Of a DNA stretch of 64,000 nt, positions 42,075 through 50,301 are shown piece by piece (position 1 is the first letter of the stretch; the number at the start of each line of letters is the position of its first letter). Source of the stretch: Pseudoxanthomonas sp. CF125 (GTDB lineage Bacteria; Pseudomonadota; Gammaproteobacteria; Xanthomonadales; Xanthomonadaceae). The translations under genes and the position numbers were made by a program. The DNA is taken from the NCBI RefSeq assembly GCF_900104085.1, contig NZ_FNLD01000001.1, positions 286,943 through 350,942 of the forward strand. Direction: 5' to 3'. The notes under the pieces are model-generated. The model was given only the letters and a program-made list of their open reading frames with translations. It was not told the DNA's origin and ran no database searches.

Positions 42075-42467
42075 TCATTCCGGCGAATGGCACACCGCCT
42101 CAACGTTGTGTCCGTCGGGGTCGGTGATGAAGGCACCGTAGTAGTTGGCGTGGTAGTGCGGGCGCAGACCCGGCGCGCCGTTGTCGCGGCCGCCGGCGGC
42201 AAGCCCGGCGGCGTGGAAAGCGTCCACCTTGGCGCGGCTGTCGGTGACGAAAGCGATGTGGGTATGAGCGGCGACGCCGCGAGCGTCGCTGCCGATCCAG
42301 AAGCTGGGTTTGCCGTCGCGCCCGAACCCCGCCGCCCAAGTGCCGTCGCCGGTCTGTTCGGGAGTGACTTCCATCAGCAGCGATGCGCCGATGGGGGCGA
42401 ACAACTGTCCGTAGAACGCCTTGCTGCGCGCGTAATCCGAGACGGGAACGCCGGTATGGTCGATCAT
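42075..42467 (-). CDS. VOC-family (glyoxalase-like) protein
   Basis: The 130-residue protein has two beta-alpha-beta-beta-beta modules: MIDHTGVPVSDYARSKAFYG, the His in AAHTHIAFVT, and DPDGHNVEAVCH at the end, giving possible metal ligands. A GGGAG lies 8 bases upstream of the ATG at 42467, favouring it over a TTG-like extension. It overlaps the hydratase stop and precedes the carboxylase; a substrate in leucine degradation or detoxification is possible but unproven. Confidence 0.88.
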   Translation of the reverse strand: MIDHTGVPVSDYARSKAFYGQLFAPIGASLLMEVTPEQTGDGTWAAGFGRDGKPSFWIGSDARGVAAHTHIAFVTDSRAKVDAFHAAGLAAGGRDNGAPGLRPHYHANYYGAFITDPDGHNVEAVCHSPE

Positions 42468-43261
42468 GGTTTTTCTCCCTTGTGCGCCCATGAAGGGCTT
42501 CGTTTGTCGAGGAAGGCGGAAAGGCCTTCCTGTCCTTCCGGCGACACGCGCAAACCGGCGATCAGCGTGGCGTTGGCCTGGTCCTGCGCTTGGCCATCAG
42601 ACGTCGCGATGACGCGGGCGATCAGCGATTTCGCGCCAGCGGCGGCCAACGGGCCGGCTTTCAGCAATAGATCGATCTGGCGCTGCACGGTCGCGTCCAA
42701 CTGTTCCGCCGCGACCACCTCGTGCAGCAGCCCTATCCGCAGCGCGGTCTGGGCATCGAATATTTCCGCGCTGGCGAACCAGCGCCGCGCCTGGCGCGCG
42801 CCGATCGCGGCGATGACATAAGGCGAGATCACTGCCGGCAGCAGGCCGAGTTTGCTTTCGGTCAGGCCGAACTTCGCTTCGGGTACGCCGATGGCGATAT
42901 CGCAGCACGCCACCAGCCCGACGCCGCCGCCGAAGGCCGCACCATGCACGCGGGCGATGGTGGGTTTGGGCAATTCGTCCAGGGTGCGCATCAGGCGGGC
43001 GAGGGCGAGCGAGTCCTGGCGGTTCTCCGCCTCGCTGGCGGCGGCCATGCCGCGCATCCAGTTCAGGTCGGCGCCGGCGGAGAACGAGGCTCCCGAACCT
43101 TCCAGCACCACCACGCGAATGCCCGCATCGGCGCCGGCCGCTGCCAGGGCGGCGGTCAGTTCGGCGATCAGTTCGGCATCGAAGGCGTTGTGCAGGGCCG
43201 GCCTGTTCAATCGCAGGCGCAGGACGGCGCCTTCCCTTTGCTGTTCCAGCATGTCCGACAT
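42464..43261 (-). CDS. Enoyl-CoA hydratase, probably methylglutaconyl-CoA hydratase
   Basis: The 265-residue crotonase-fold protein contains FSAGADLNWMR (oxyanion hole), HGAAFGGGVGLVACCD with the second oxyanion Gly, and FGLTESKLGLLPAVISPYV with the catalytic Glu. Together with adjacent carboxylase and HMG-CoA lyase genes this fits the leucine-pathway hydration of 3-methylglutaconyl-CoA to HMG-CoA. The ATG at 43261 is preceded by GGAAGG; the open frame upstream lacks family similarity. Another enoyl-CoA hydratase role cannot be excluded. Confidence 0.9.
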   Translation of the reverse strand: MSDMLEQQREGAVLRLRLNRPALHNAFDAELIAELTAALAAAGADAGIRVVVLEGSGASFSAGADLNWMRGMAAASEAENRQDSLALARLMRTLDELPKPTIARVHGAAFGGGVGLVACCDIAIGVPEAKFGLTESKLGLLPAVISPYVIAAIGARQARRWFASAEIFDAQTALRIGLLHEVVAAEQLDATVQRQIDLLLKAGPLAAAGAKSLIARVIATSDGQAQDQANATLIAGLRVSPEGQEGLSAFLDKRSPSWAHKGEKP

Positions 43262-43335
43262 CACAAACCTTCCCGGCGGCGAGGCTGAATGATAGCCGGT
43301 CGGTCGGGCCAGGCGTTCGTACGCCATAGCGGTGG

Positions 43336-43358
43336 TAGAATGAGAATAATTCGTATTT
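43336..43358. promoter_or_regulatory. Fur box candidate upstream of feoA
   Basis: TAGAATGAGAATAATTCGTA lies about 20 bases ahead of the feoA start. The core TGAGAATAATTCGTATT resembles the TGAGAATnATTCTCA form of Fur sites, with an intact left half and partly degenerate right half. Iron repression of the feo operon is expected. Confidence 0.65.
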
Positions 43359-43369
43359 GAGAGCGTTTC

Positions 43370-43618
43370 GTGACGCTGAACGACCTGCCCCGACGTACCC
43401 CTGCCATTGTCGAATCCGTGAACGATCAGAGCCCAAACGACAACATCGCCCGCCGCCTGCGCGAGCTGGGTTTCGTTGCCGGCGAGCAGGTGGAAATCGT
43501 GGCCGAGGGCCCGATGGGCGGCGAGCCGCTGCTGGTGCAGGTGGGTTTCACCCGTTTTGCCCTGCGCCGCGCCGAGGCCTCGCGCGTGCAGCTGCGTGGG
43601 CCGGAGGCAGGGGCATGA
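43370..43618 (+). CDS. feoA: FeoA ferrous iron transport accessory protein
   Basis: The 82-residue SH3-like protein has the FeoA pattern IARRLRELGFVAGEQVEIV, GEPLLVQVGFTRFALRRAEAS. It regulates or assists FeoB. The start is GTG at 43370, directly following the Fur-like site; an upstream in-frame AT-rich extension is not coding. ATGA overlap with feoB. Confidence 0.93.
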   Translation: MTLNDLPRRTPAIVESVNDQSPNDNIARRLRELGFVAGEQVEIVAEGPMGGEPLLVQVGFTRFALRRAEASRVQLRGPEAGA

Positions 43619-45477
43619 ACGCCGCCGCCGTGCCCCTGCGCCTGGCTTTGATCGGCAGCCCCAACTGCGGCAAGACCGCGCTGTTCAACCAGCTGACCGG
43701 TAGCCGCCAAAAGGTGGCCAATTACGCCGGCGTCACCGTCGAACGCAAGGAAGGCCGCCTGCACAGCGCCGCCAGCGGGCGCAGCTATGCCGTGCTGGAT
43801 CTGCCTGGCGCCTACAGTCTGCACGCGGCCAGCCTGGATGAAGCCATTACCCGCGATCTGTGCCGCGGTTTCCTGCCGGGCGAGCCCGTGCCCGATGTGC
43901 TGGTGTGCGTGGTCGACGCGACCAATCTGCGCCTGCATCTGCGTTTCGCGCTGGAAGTGCGCGAATTGGGCAGGCCCATGATCCTGGCGGTGAACATGGC
44001 CGATGTGGCGCGGCGCCGTGGCGTGACTGTCGATCTGGAAGTACTGGAGCGCGAACTCGGCGTGCCGGTCGTGGAAACCGTGGCGGTGAAGCGCAACGGC
44101 GCCAGGGCGCTGGTCGAACAGATCGACCGCCTGGCCGCCGAACCGCACCTGCCCGGCAAACAACTGGCCGAAGGCACGGATATGCACCAGGAAACCCGCC
44201 GCCTGCTTTCCGTCGCGGTCGGCATGCCCACGCGCACGGCCAAGGTGGACGACACGCTGGATCGCTGGCTGCTGCATCCGGTGTTCGGTCTGTTGGCGCT
44301 GGCGGTGGTGATGTTCCTGATCTTCCAGGCGGTGTACGCCTGGGCCACGCCGATGATGGACGCCATCGAGGCGGCGACCGGCTGGCTTGGCGGAGTCGTT
44401 GGCGGCGCGTTGCCCGAAGGGCCGCTCAACAGCTTGCTGGTCGATGGCATCATCGCTGGCCTGGGCGGGGTGATCGTGTTCCTGCCGCAGATCCTGATCC
44501 TGTTTGCCTTCATCCTGGCGCTGGAGGAATCCGGGTACCTGCCGCGCGCGGCCTTCCTGCTCGACCGCATGATGGCTTCGGCCGGATTGTCGGGGCGTTC
44601 TTTCATCCCGCTGCTGTCGAGCTTCGCCTGCGCCATTCCCGGGATCATGGCCACGCGCTCCATCCAGGATCCGCGCGACCGGCTGGCCACGATCCTGGTG
44701 GCGCCACTGATGACCTGTTCGGCGCGCCTGCCGGTGTACGCGCTGCTGATCGGTGCGTTCATCCCGCAGAAGCAGGTATGGGGAGTGTTCAACCAACAGG
44801 GGCTGGTGCTGTTCGGTCTGTACTTCGCCGGTGTGGTCAGCGCGCTGATCGTGTCGTGGGTAATGAAGAAGTGGCGTCGCGACAAGAGCGAACATCCACT
44901 GTTGCTGGAACTGCCTTCCTACCGCATCCCGCATGTGCGGGATCTGTTGATCGGCTTGTGGGAGCGCGCCTGGATCTTCCTGCGGCGGGTCGGCGGCATC
45001 ATCCTGGCGCTGACCATCCTATTGTGGTTCCTGCTGTCGTTTCCGGCCGCACCGGTGGATGCGACCATGCCGGCCATCGACTACAGCTTCGCCGGACGCA
45101 TCGGCCATGCGATGACCGCGATCTTCGCGCCGATCGGCTTCAACTGGCAGATATGCATCGCGCTGATCCCCGGCATGGCTGCGCGCGAAGTGGCGGTGTC
45201 TTCGCTGGCCACGGTGTACGCCTTGTCCGCGGCCGACGACGAGGCCGCGGCGCAAGCGCTGACGCCGTTGATCTCGGACGGCTGGTCGCTGGCCACCGCG
45301 TTGTCGCTGCTGGTGTGGTTCATCTATGCGCCGATGTGCATTTCCACCCTGGCCACGATCAAGCGCGAGACCAACTCGTGGAAGAAGATGTCCTTCGCCA
45401 CGCTCTATCTGTTCGCGCTGGCGTATGGCGCTTCGTTCGTGACCTATCAGGTCGCGGTACTGCTGGGGGCGGGGTGA
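43615..45477 (+). CDS. feoB: Ferrous iron transporter B
   Basis: FeoB is a GTP-driven inner-membrane Fe(II) transporter. Its 620 residues begin with a G domain (GSPNCGKTALFNQLTG P-loop at about 15-30, DLPGAYSL, NMAD in place of NKxD), a short helical GDI-like region, and about 10 membrane helices with two Gate motifs (PRAAFLLDRMM... and CAIPGIMATR; later GMAAREV). Shorter than E. coli FeoB (773) but usual for this group. Start in the ATGA overlap with feoA. Confidence 0.95.
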   Translation: MNAAAVPLRLALIGSPNCGKTALFNQLTGSRQKVANYAGVTVERKEGRLHSAASGRSYAVLDLPGAYSLHAASLDEAITRDLCRGFLPGEPVPDVLVCVVDATNLRLHLRFALEVRELGRPMILAVNMADVARRRGVTVDLEVLERELGVPVVETVAVKRNGARALVEQIDRLAAEPHLPGKQLAEGTDMHQETRRLLSVAVGMPTRTAKVDDTLDRWLLHPVFGLLALAVVMFLIFQAVYAWATPMMDAIEAATGWLGGVVGGALPEGPLNSLLVDGIIAGLGGVIVFLPQILILFAFILALEESGYLPRAAFLLDRMMASAGLSGRSFIPLLSSFACAIPGIMATRSIQDPRDRLATILVAPLMTCSARLPVYALLIGAFIPQKQVWGVFNQQGLVLFGLYFAGVVSALIVSWVMKKWRRDKSEHPLLLELPSYRIPHVRDLLIGLWERAWIFLRRVGGIILALTILLWFLLSFPAAPVDATMPAIDYSFAGRIGHAMTAIFAPIGFNWQICIALIPGMAAREVAVSSLATVYALSAADDEAAAQALTPLISDGWSLATALSLLVWFIYAPMCISTLATIKRETNSWKKMSFATLYLFALAYGASFVTYQVAVLLGAG

Positions 45478-45716
45478 GCGCGTCGTTGCTGCTGCAATAC
45501 CTGATCATCGCGCTGGCGGTGCTGCTCAGCGTCTGGGTGGTGGCCAAGAAGCAGTTTCCCGGCAGCGTGCGCAGACTGCGAGTCTCCTTGGCTCTACCGC
45601 TATTGCGCGAGGGCAAGCCGGCATGGATGCGCGCTATCGGCCTGCGTGTTTCGCCGGTCAACCAGGTCGGCGATTCGGCCTGCGGCGGCTGCGACAATTG
45701 CGGCCCAAAACAGTAG
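45474..45716 (+). CDS. FeoB-associated Cys-rich small membrane protein
   Basis: An 80-residue protein with one N-terminal membrane helix (LLLQYLIIALAVLLSVWVVA) and a C-terminal CGGCDNCG cluster that could bind iron or an iron-sulfur centre. It corresponds to the DUF6587-type or FeoB-associated Cys-rich family, which may take the place of FeoC. The GTG start overlaps the feoB stop (GTGA). Its TAG stop is the first part of a REP element. Confidence 0.88.
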   Translation: MSASLLLQYLIIALAVLLSVWVVAKKQFPGSVRRLRVSLALPLLREGKPAWMRAIGLRVSPVNQVGDSACGGCDNCGPKQ

Positions 45717-45787
45717 GTCGGGGCTACGTCCCCGACGCTCGGGATGCTGATGGGCTACGTGTTGTCGGGGGCGTAGCCCCGACCTAC
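45713..45787. repeat. REP pair, family B copy 2 (left of RAYT)
   Basis: GTAGGTCGGGGCTACGTCCC and GGGGCGTAGCCCCGACCTAC face each other around a spacer with GCTCGGGATGCTGATGGGCT. The next copy at 46367-46441 is nearly identical, placing the RAYT gene between two REP pairs. Confidence 0.92.
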
Positions 45788-46296
45788 TCGGTCATGTGGC
45801 GGATGGAGTCGGGCTCGGTCTGTCCCCAATCGGATGGATAGGCACCGCATGCCTGCCATGCGGAGAGGCTGGACCACTTCCAATTCCTGGCAAGTGAAAC
45901 AAGCCCGTGTTTCACCGGGTTGTAGTGCAGATAGTCCAGATGCCTGGAGAAATCGACCTCGTCGCGAATGATATGGTCGTAATAGCGGCGCTGCCATACG
46001 CGTTCCCCGAATATTTCCGGAAGCGATACCAGGCGGGCGAGGCTGGCCTGCTTGAAGCTGCCGACGATTCTAGGAATGTTTTTGCCTACCTTGACGCTTA
46101 TCAACAAATGCAAGTGATCGTCGAGCAGCACATGGCCATGGTGGCGGAACCGATGCAGAGCCTTGGTCGCTCGCAATGCGTCCAGTACCTGCCTCTTTGC
46201 CGCCTCGCTTGCCAGCCAGGGCGACCGTCCAGCCGTCACCAAGGTGAGGAACAAGGTCTGATCTACATCGGAGTAGTAGCGACGATACGCGGGCAT
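45784..46296 (-). mobile_element. REP-associated tyrosine transposase (RAYT), single-copy domesticated-type gene
   Basis: The 170-residue Y1 (HUH-type) transposase relative has HGHVLLDDHLHLLI with the HLH pair and RRYYDHIIRDEVDFSRHLDY and LHYNPVKHGLV, which are typical of RAYTs. The catalytic Tyr is likely among YYDH or LDYLHY. I chose ATG at 46296 (MPAYRRYYSD), the usual family start; a TTG seven codons upstream is possible. The gene is bracketed by two REP pairs, and the stop codon is in the left one. RAYTs move or maintain REP sequences; no IS-type inverted termini or target duplications were looked for beyond this. Confidence 0.92.
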
Positions 46297-46366
46297 GTCC
46301 GCATCGTTGCAAGCCAAGGCGCATCAGAACATCAGAAAATGTCCTGATTGCATGTCAGGAGGTCAC

Positions 46367-46441
46367 GTAGGTCGGGGCTACGCCCCCGACGCTCGGGATG
46401 CTGATGGGCTACGTGTTGTCGGGGACGTAGCCCCGACCTAC
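46367..46441. repeat. REP pair, family B copy 3 (right of RAYT)
   Basis: Almost the same sequence as the copy at 45713-45787, in the same order. A small hairpin TCCTGA-7-TCAGGA (46342-46360) lies between it and the RAYT start. Confidence 0.92.
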
Positions 46442-46442
46442 G

Positions 46443-46817
46443 CTAGTGGCTGCGGCCGCGAGGGCCTTTGAGGTCGTTGCGCGGCACCGCTTCCACCGCC
46501 AGGGTGAAGCTGCGTTCTTCGTTGACCTGCATCGCGCCCACGCCGACCACGTGGCGTGCGATCTCGTCGCCACGGTCGTTCTTGATGGTCAGCACCACCG
46601 TGTATTCCCATGCGGCGCCTTCGGCCGGATGCCGCACCGTCCCCTGCACGCGCAGGGGTACGATGGTTTCCGCTGCGCGCTTGGCGGTGACCGCCGCTTC
46701 ATCGAAGCGCAGATGATGCTTGCACGCCGGGCAGATGCTCGCGCTTTCCAGAATGGTGGTCTTGCAATGCGGGCAACTGCGCGTCGCGCCCGCGGTGCCC
46801 GGGCGCGGGGTGCTCAT
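46443..46817 (-). CDS. Zinc-ribbon protein, partner of bactofilin
   Basis: The 124-residue protein starts with a CPHC-x10-CPAC zinc ribbon (Cys15, 18, 29, 32) followed by a beta-rich domain of about 70 residues (VPLRVQGTVRHPAEGAAWEY, VVLTIKNDRGDEIAR) resembling a small immunoglobulin-like or CARDB fold. It overlaps the bactofilin gene by 4 bases, so the two act together; no activity is known. Confidence 0.85.
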   Translation of the reverse strand: MSTPRPGTAGATRSCPHCKTTILESASICPACKHHLRFDEAAVTAKRAAETIVPLRVQGTVRHPAEGAAWEYTVVLTIKNDRGDEIARHVVGVGAMQVNEERSFTLAVEAVPRNDLKGPRGRSH

Positions 46818-47335
46818 GAAGCGACGTCGGTCTTCTCAGCATCCTTCGAGCCGGACTTGGAAGCGGCCTTGCTGTCGTCCCAGCCGAAGTCGGCTTGGCC
46901 GCGCATGCGCGATCCGGCGGCAACCGTCAGCGAGCCGGCCTTCAGGTCGCCGATGATCACGCCGGAGCTCAGCAGCTCGACCCGCGAAGCGGCTTCGATG
47001 TTGCCTTCCAGCTCGCCTGCGATGGTGACTTTCTTGGCGCGCACGCCGCCGTTCAACTTGGCGCCGGATTCTATGGTCAGGTCGCCCTGCACATTGACGT
47101 CGCCCTTGAACTTGCCGGCGATGCGCACATGGCCGGTGCCTTCGATCTTGCCTTCGATGGTCAGGTCGGCGGCGATCAGCGATTCCTTCGGCTCATTGGT
47201 CGCTGCAGGCACGGCGCGCGGAGGCGCGGTGGTGGTGGGGGAGAAGTCGGCCACGGCGGGCGCATCGCGCACGGGTTCGGGCGGCAGCGGGATCGAATCC
47301 TTTCGGGCGGGGTTCTGATCCTTCCAAATAGACAT
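46814..47335 (-). CDS. Bactofilin cytoskeletal protein
   Basis: The 173-residue protein has a Pro-rich N-terminal tail (1-50) and a beta-helical bactofilin core (about 55-150) with repeated short strands such as LTIEGKIEGTGHVRIAGKFK and GDLTIESGAKLNG, then a charged C-terminal tail. Bactofilins polymerise without nucleotide into filaments involved in shape, stalk or motility positioning. I chose the ATG at 47335; an upstream ATG six codons earlier is possible. Operon with the zinc-ribbon gene. Confidence 0.92.
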   Translation of the reverse strand: MSIWKDQNPARKDSIPLPPEPVRDAPAVADFSPTTTAPPRAVPAATNEPKESLIAADLTIEGKIEGTGHVRIAGKFKGDVNVQGDLTIESGAKLNGGVRAKKVTIAGELEGNIEAASRVELLSSGVIIGDLKAGSLTVAAGSRMRGQADFGWDDSKAASKSGSKDAEKTDVAS

Positions 47336-47579
47336 CGGCGTGGTCTCCAGCAAGGTACGGGGGATTTGAGACTATCGCCGTCAAATGACGGTTTTGCTGT
47401 GATCTGGCTCACCAAAATGCCCGGCGATGTCCGCAGTTGGGTCCGACACCTCAGGTAATGCCTGATATCTGAACGGCATGTCTTCGGCCGACCTCATCGA
47501 TTGACGCACCGGGTGCAGTAGGAAGTCACGTTGGGCAACGGCTACAGGACCGTTTGCCAGCAGGACTTTCCGTATCCGC
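47336..47579. other. Intergenic region without visible feature
   Basis: I see no gene, tRNA or strong palindrome in this 244-base interval between bactofilin and the carboxylase beta gene. It should contain the bactofilin promoter on the minus strand. Confidence 0.5.
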
Positions 47580-49187
47580 CTACATCCGGAACACGCCGAA
47601 CTTGGCCGGCTCTATGGGCGCGTTCAACGAGGCGGAGATCGCCAGCCCCAGCACCCGACGCGTGTCGGCCGGGTCGATGATGCCGTCGTCCCACAGACGC
47701 GCGGTGGCGTACCACGGGCTGCCCTGCGATTCGTACTGTTCGCGGATCGGCGCCTTGAACGCTTCTTCCTGTTCGGCCGACCACTCCCTGCCGGAGGCTT
47801 CGATGCCGTCGCGCTTGACCGTGGCCAGCACGCTGGCGGCCTGTTCGCCGCCCATCACGCTGATGCGCGCGTTGGGCCACATCCACAGGAAGCGGGCGCC
47901 GTAGGCGCGGCCGCACATGGCGTAATTGCCGGCGCCGAAGCTGCCGCCGATCACGACCGTGAACTTGGGCACCGACGAGCAGGCCACCGCGGTGACCATC
48001 TTGGCCCCGTCCTTGGCGATGCCGGCATTCTCGTATTTCTTGCCGACCATGAAGCCGGTGATGTTCTGCAGGAACACCAGCGGGATACCGCGCTGGTTGC
48101 ACAGTTCGATGAAGTGCGCGCCCTTGAGCGCGCTTTCGGCGAACAGGATGCCGTTGTTGGCGATGATGCCGACGGGATAGCCGTGCAGATGGGCGAAGCC
48201 GGTGATCAGGGTCTTGCCGTAGCGCGCCTTGAATTCGTCGAAACGCGAACCATCGACGATGCGCGCGATCACCTCGCGGATGTCGAACGGACGCCGGGTG
48301 TCCTTCGGCACGATGCCGTACAGCTCCTGCGCCGCGAACAGCGGTTCCTGCGGCTCGCGCACCGCCAGCGGAAGGATCTTGCGGCGGTTGAGGTTGCCGA
48401 CCAGGTTGCGCGCGATCTGCAGTGCGTCGCGGTCGTCCTCGGCGAAATGGTCGGCTACCCCGGACACGCTGGTGTGCACGTCGGCGCCGCCCAGCGCTTC
48501 GGCATCGACCACTTCGCCGGTCGCCGCCTTCACCAGCGGCGGGCCGCCCAGGAAGATGGTGCCCTGTTCCTTGACGATGACGCTTTCGTCGCACATCGCC
48601 GGCACGTAGGCGCCGCCGGCGGTGCAGCTGCCCATGACCACGGCGATCTGGGGGATGTTCTCGGCGCTCAGGCGCGCCTGGTTATAGAAGATGCGCCCGA
48701 AATGCTCTCGGTCCGGAAAGACTTCGTCCTGCAGCGGCAGGAAGGCGCCGCCGGAATCGACCAGATAGACGCAGGGCAGGCGGTTCTCGCGCGCGATCTC
48801 CTGCGCGCGCAGGTGTTTCTTCACCGTCATCGGGAAATAGGTGCCGCCTTTCACTGTGGCGTCGTTGGCCACTACCATCACTTCAAGGCCCTGCACGCGG
48901 CCGATGCCGGCCACCATGCCGGCGCCCGGAGCCGCATCGTCGTACATGCCTTCGGCGGCCAGTGGAGCTATTTCCAGAAAAGGGGAGCCCGGGTCGAGCA
49001 GGGCAGTGATGCGGTCGCGCGCCAGCAGTTTGCCGCGTTCGGTGTGCTTGTTGCGGGCCTTCTCGCCGCCGCCATCGGCCGCGCGCGCGAGGCGGCGGTC
49101 CAATTCTTCCACCAGGGCGCGGTGGTAGGCGACGTTGTCGGTGAATTCGGTAGAGTGCGGATCGAGTTGCGAAGTCAGTACCGACAT
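47580..49187 (-). CDS. Methylcrotonyl-CoA carboxylase, carboxyltransferase (beta) subunit
   Basis: The 535-residue carboxyltransferase moves the carboxyl group from biotin to 3-methylcrotonyl-CoA. It has the two crotonase-like halves: [40 protein letters not shown] (a signature of the MCC type) and [14 protein letters not shown]; then [14 protein letters not shown] and [17 protein letters not shown]. Partner of the alpha subunit at 40070. I took the ATG at 49187 ([10 protein letters not shown]); a further 10 upstream codons lack similarity. Confidence 0.94.
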   Translation of the reverse strand: MSVLTSQLDPHSTEFTDNVAYHRALVEELDRRLARAADGGGEKARNKHTERGKLLARDRITALLDPGSPFLEIAPLAAEGMYDDAAPGAGMVAGIGRVQGLEVMVVANDATVKGGTYFPMTVKKHLRAQEIARENRLPCVYLVDSGGAFLPLQDEVFPDREHFGRIFYNQARLSAENIPQIAVVMGSCTAGGAYVPAMCDESVIVKEQGTIFLGGPPLVKAATGEVVDAEALGGADVHTSVSGVADHFAEDDRDALQIARNLVGNLNRRKILPLAVREPQEPLFAAQELYGIVPKDTRRPFDIREVIARIVDGSRFDEFKARYGKTLITGFAHLHGYPVGIIANNGILFAESALKGAHFIELCNQRGIPLVFLQNITGFMVGKKYENAGIAKDGAKMVTAVACSSVPKFTVVIGGSFGAGNYAMCGRAYGARFLWMWPNARISVMGGEQAASVLATVKRDGIEASGREWSAEQEEAFKAPIREQYESQGSPWYATARLWDDGIIDPADTRRVLGLAISASLNAPIEPAKFGVFRM

Positions 49188-49251
49188 GCCGTCAACGCCT
49201 GCGGAAAGAGGGCACAAGGATACAACCCGTTCCCATCAAACCCCCAGGTGC

Positions 49252-49279
49252 GACAAGGCCCGCAGAAGCGGGCCTTGTC
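49252..49279. terminator. Hairpin between lipoprotein gene and carboxylase beta gene
   Basis: ACAAGGCCCGC-AGAA-GCGGGCCTTGT makes an 11-bp perfect stem. It has no U-run, so it may be a weak terminator or mRNA-end hairpin for the minus-strand lipoprotein gene. Confidence 0.6.
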
Positions 49280-49311
49280 GGTGTTGCGTTCGTCGGCCGA
49301 AAGCCGGCGGA

Positions 49312-49668
49312 TTACTTCTTGGCGGCTTCTTCGGCCTTGTCGGCGACTTCGGCTGCCTTGTCGGCGGTGGCCTGAGCAGCGTCGGAAACAGCGTCGGCGG
49401 TCTTCGCCGTGGCTTCCTGCGCCGCGTTTTCGGTGGCTTCGGCAGCAGAGCTGGTGGCAGCAGCGGCATCGGTCGCGGCAGCGGCGGTCGCATCGGCAGC
49501 GGCGGTGGCGGCGTCGCCAGCGGCGGTCGCGGCTTCGCCGGCTTCAGCGGCGGCCTGGTCGGCAGCGGCAGCGGCGTCGGTCGCGGCGGCGTCGGTCGAT
49601 TCGCTCTTCTTGCAGGCGCTCAGGGCCAGAACGGAAGCGGCGAGCAGGACAATGAACTTGGTCTTCAT
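49312..49668 (-). CDS. Ala-rich lipoprotein, paralogue 1
   Basis: The signal peptide ends in VLALSAC (lipobox Cys19), giving a small 100-residue lipoprotein. The mature part is more than half Ala, with regular Asp/Glu/Thr/Lys spacing (AATAAGDAATAAADATAAA) predicted to be one long helix, like Lpp/OprI-type coiled coils. It ends KAEEAAKK, and a Lys C-terminus would allow covalent attachment to peptidoglycan, as for Lpp. A second, related gene is 150 bases upstream. Confidence 0.82.
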   Translation of the reverse strand: MKTKFIVLLAASVLALSACKKSESTDAAATDAAAAADQAAAEAGEAATAAGDAATAAADATAAAATDAAAATSSAAEATENAAQEATAKTADAVSDAAQATADKAAEVADKAEEAAKK

Positions 49669-49752
49669 GGTTTATCTCCGGATGTGGATGGGTACAACAG
49701 ATCGGCAATGCAGGCGGAGTCTGGTGAGCCATCCCCTCGGCCTGTTACTGAA

Positions 49753-49782
49753 AAAGGCCGCCGGTATGCACCGGCGGCCTTT
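49753..49782 (-). terminator. Rho-independent terminator of Ala-rich lipoprotein 2
   Basis: A 13-bp perfect stem (AAAGGCCGCCGGT and complement) with a 4-base loop is followed on the minus strand by TTTTT. It lies 40 bases beyond the stop of the gene above it. Confidence 0.88.
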
Positions 49783-49820
49783 CGCATTTTACGCTAGCTT
49801 GAAGCGATACCTTATCGGTA

Positions 49821-50162
49821 TTACTTCTTGGCTTCTTCTGCAGTGTCCTTAGCGGCTTCGGCCGTGTCGGCAGCGGCAGCGGCCGTGTCGGCAGCGGCGT
49901 CAGCAGCAGCGGCGGTCGGAGCAGCGGCAGCGTCGGTAGCGGCAGTGGCAGCAGCGTCGGCAGCCTGAGCGGCGGCGTCAGCGGAGGTCTGGGCGGCATC
50001 GGCCGTGGCAGCGCCGGTAGCGGCGGCGGCGTCGGCAGCAGCCTGGGCTTCGGTAGCCGTGGCGGCAGCGTCGGTCGCGGCGTCAGCAGCCTGCTCTTTG
50101 TTCGAGCAAGCAGCCAGGGCCAGGCCCAGAGCCAGCGCGATCAGCGTCTTGTTGATGGTCAT
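49821..50162 (-). CDS. Ala-rich lipoprotein, paralogue 2
   Basis: Signal peptide ALGLALAAC (lipobox Cys19) followed by SNKEQAADAATDAAATATEA and similar Ala-rich helical repeats; 113 residues in total, ending DTAEEAKK. It is a clear paralogue of the gene just downstream and also ends in Lys. GAGGAAA lies 7 bases upstream of the ATG at 50162. A TTGACA (50237-50242, minus strand) could be its -35. The pair appears to encode abundant structural envelope lipoproteins; that is inference. Confidence 0.82.
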   Translation of the reverse strand: MTINKTLIALALGLALAACSNKEQAADAATDAAATATEAQAAADAAAATGAATADAAQTSADAAAQAADAAATAATDAAAAPTAAAADAAADTAAAAADTAEAAKDTAEEAKK

Positions 50163-50301
50163 TTGTGAATTTCCTCGTCGTTTAGTTGGCAACGCGCTAT
50201 TGCGCGCCGGTGACATGATGACAATCCGGATTGGGCTGTCAAGCGGTTGCGCAGTTATTTTTGTCAACGCCTTGTTAAACGTAACATAACCCGCGGTTTT
50301 C

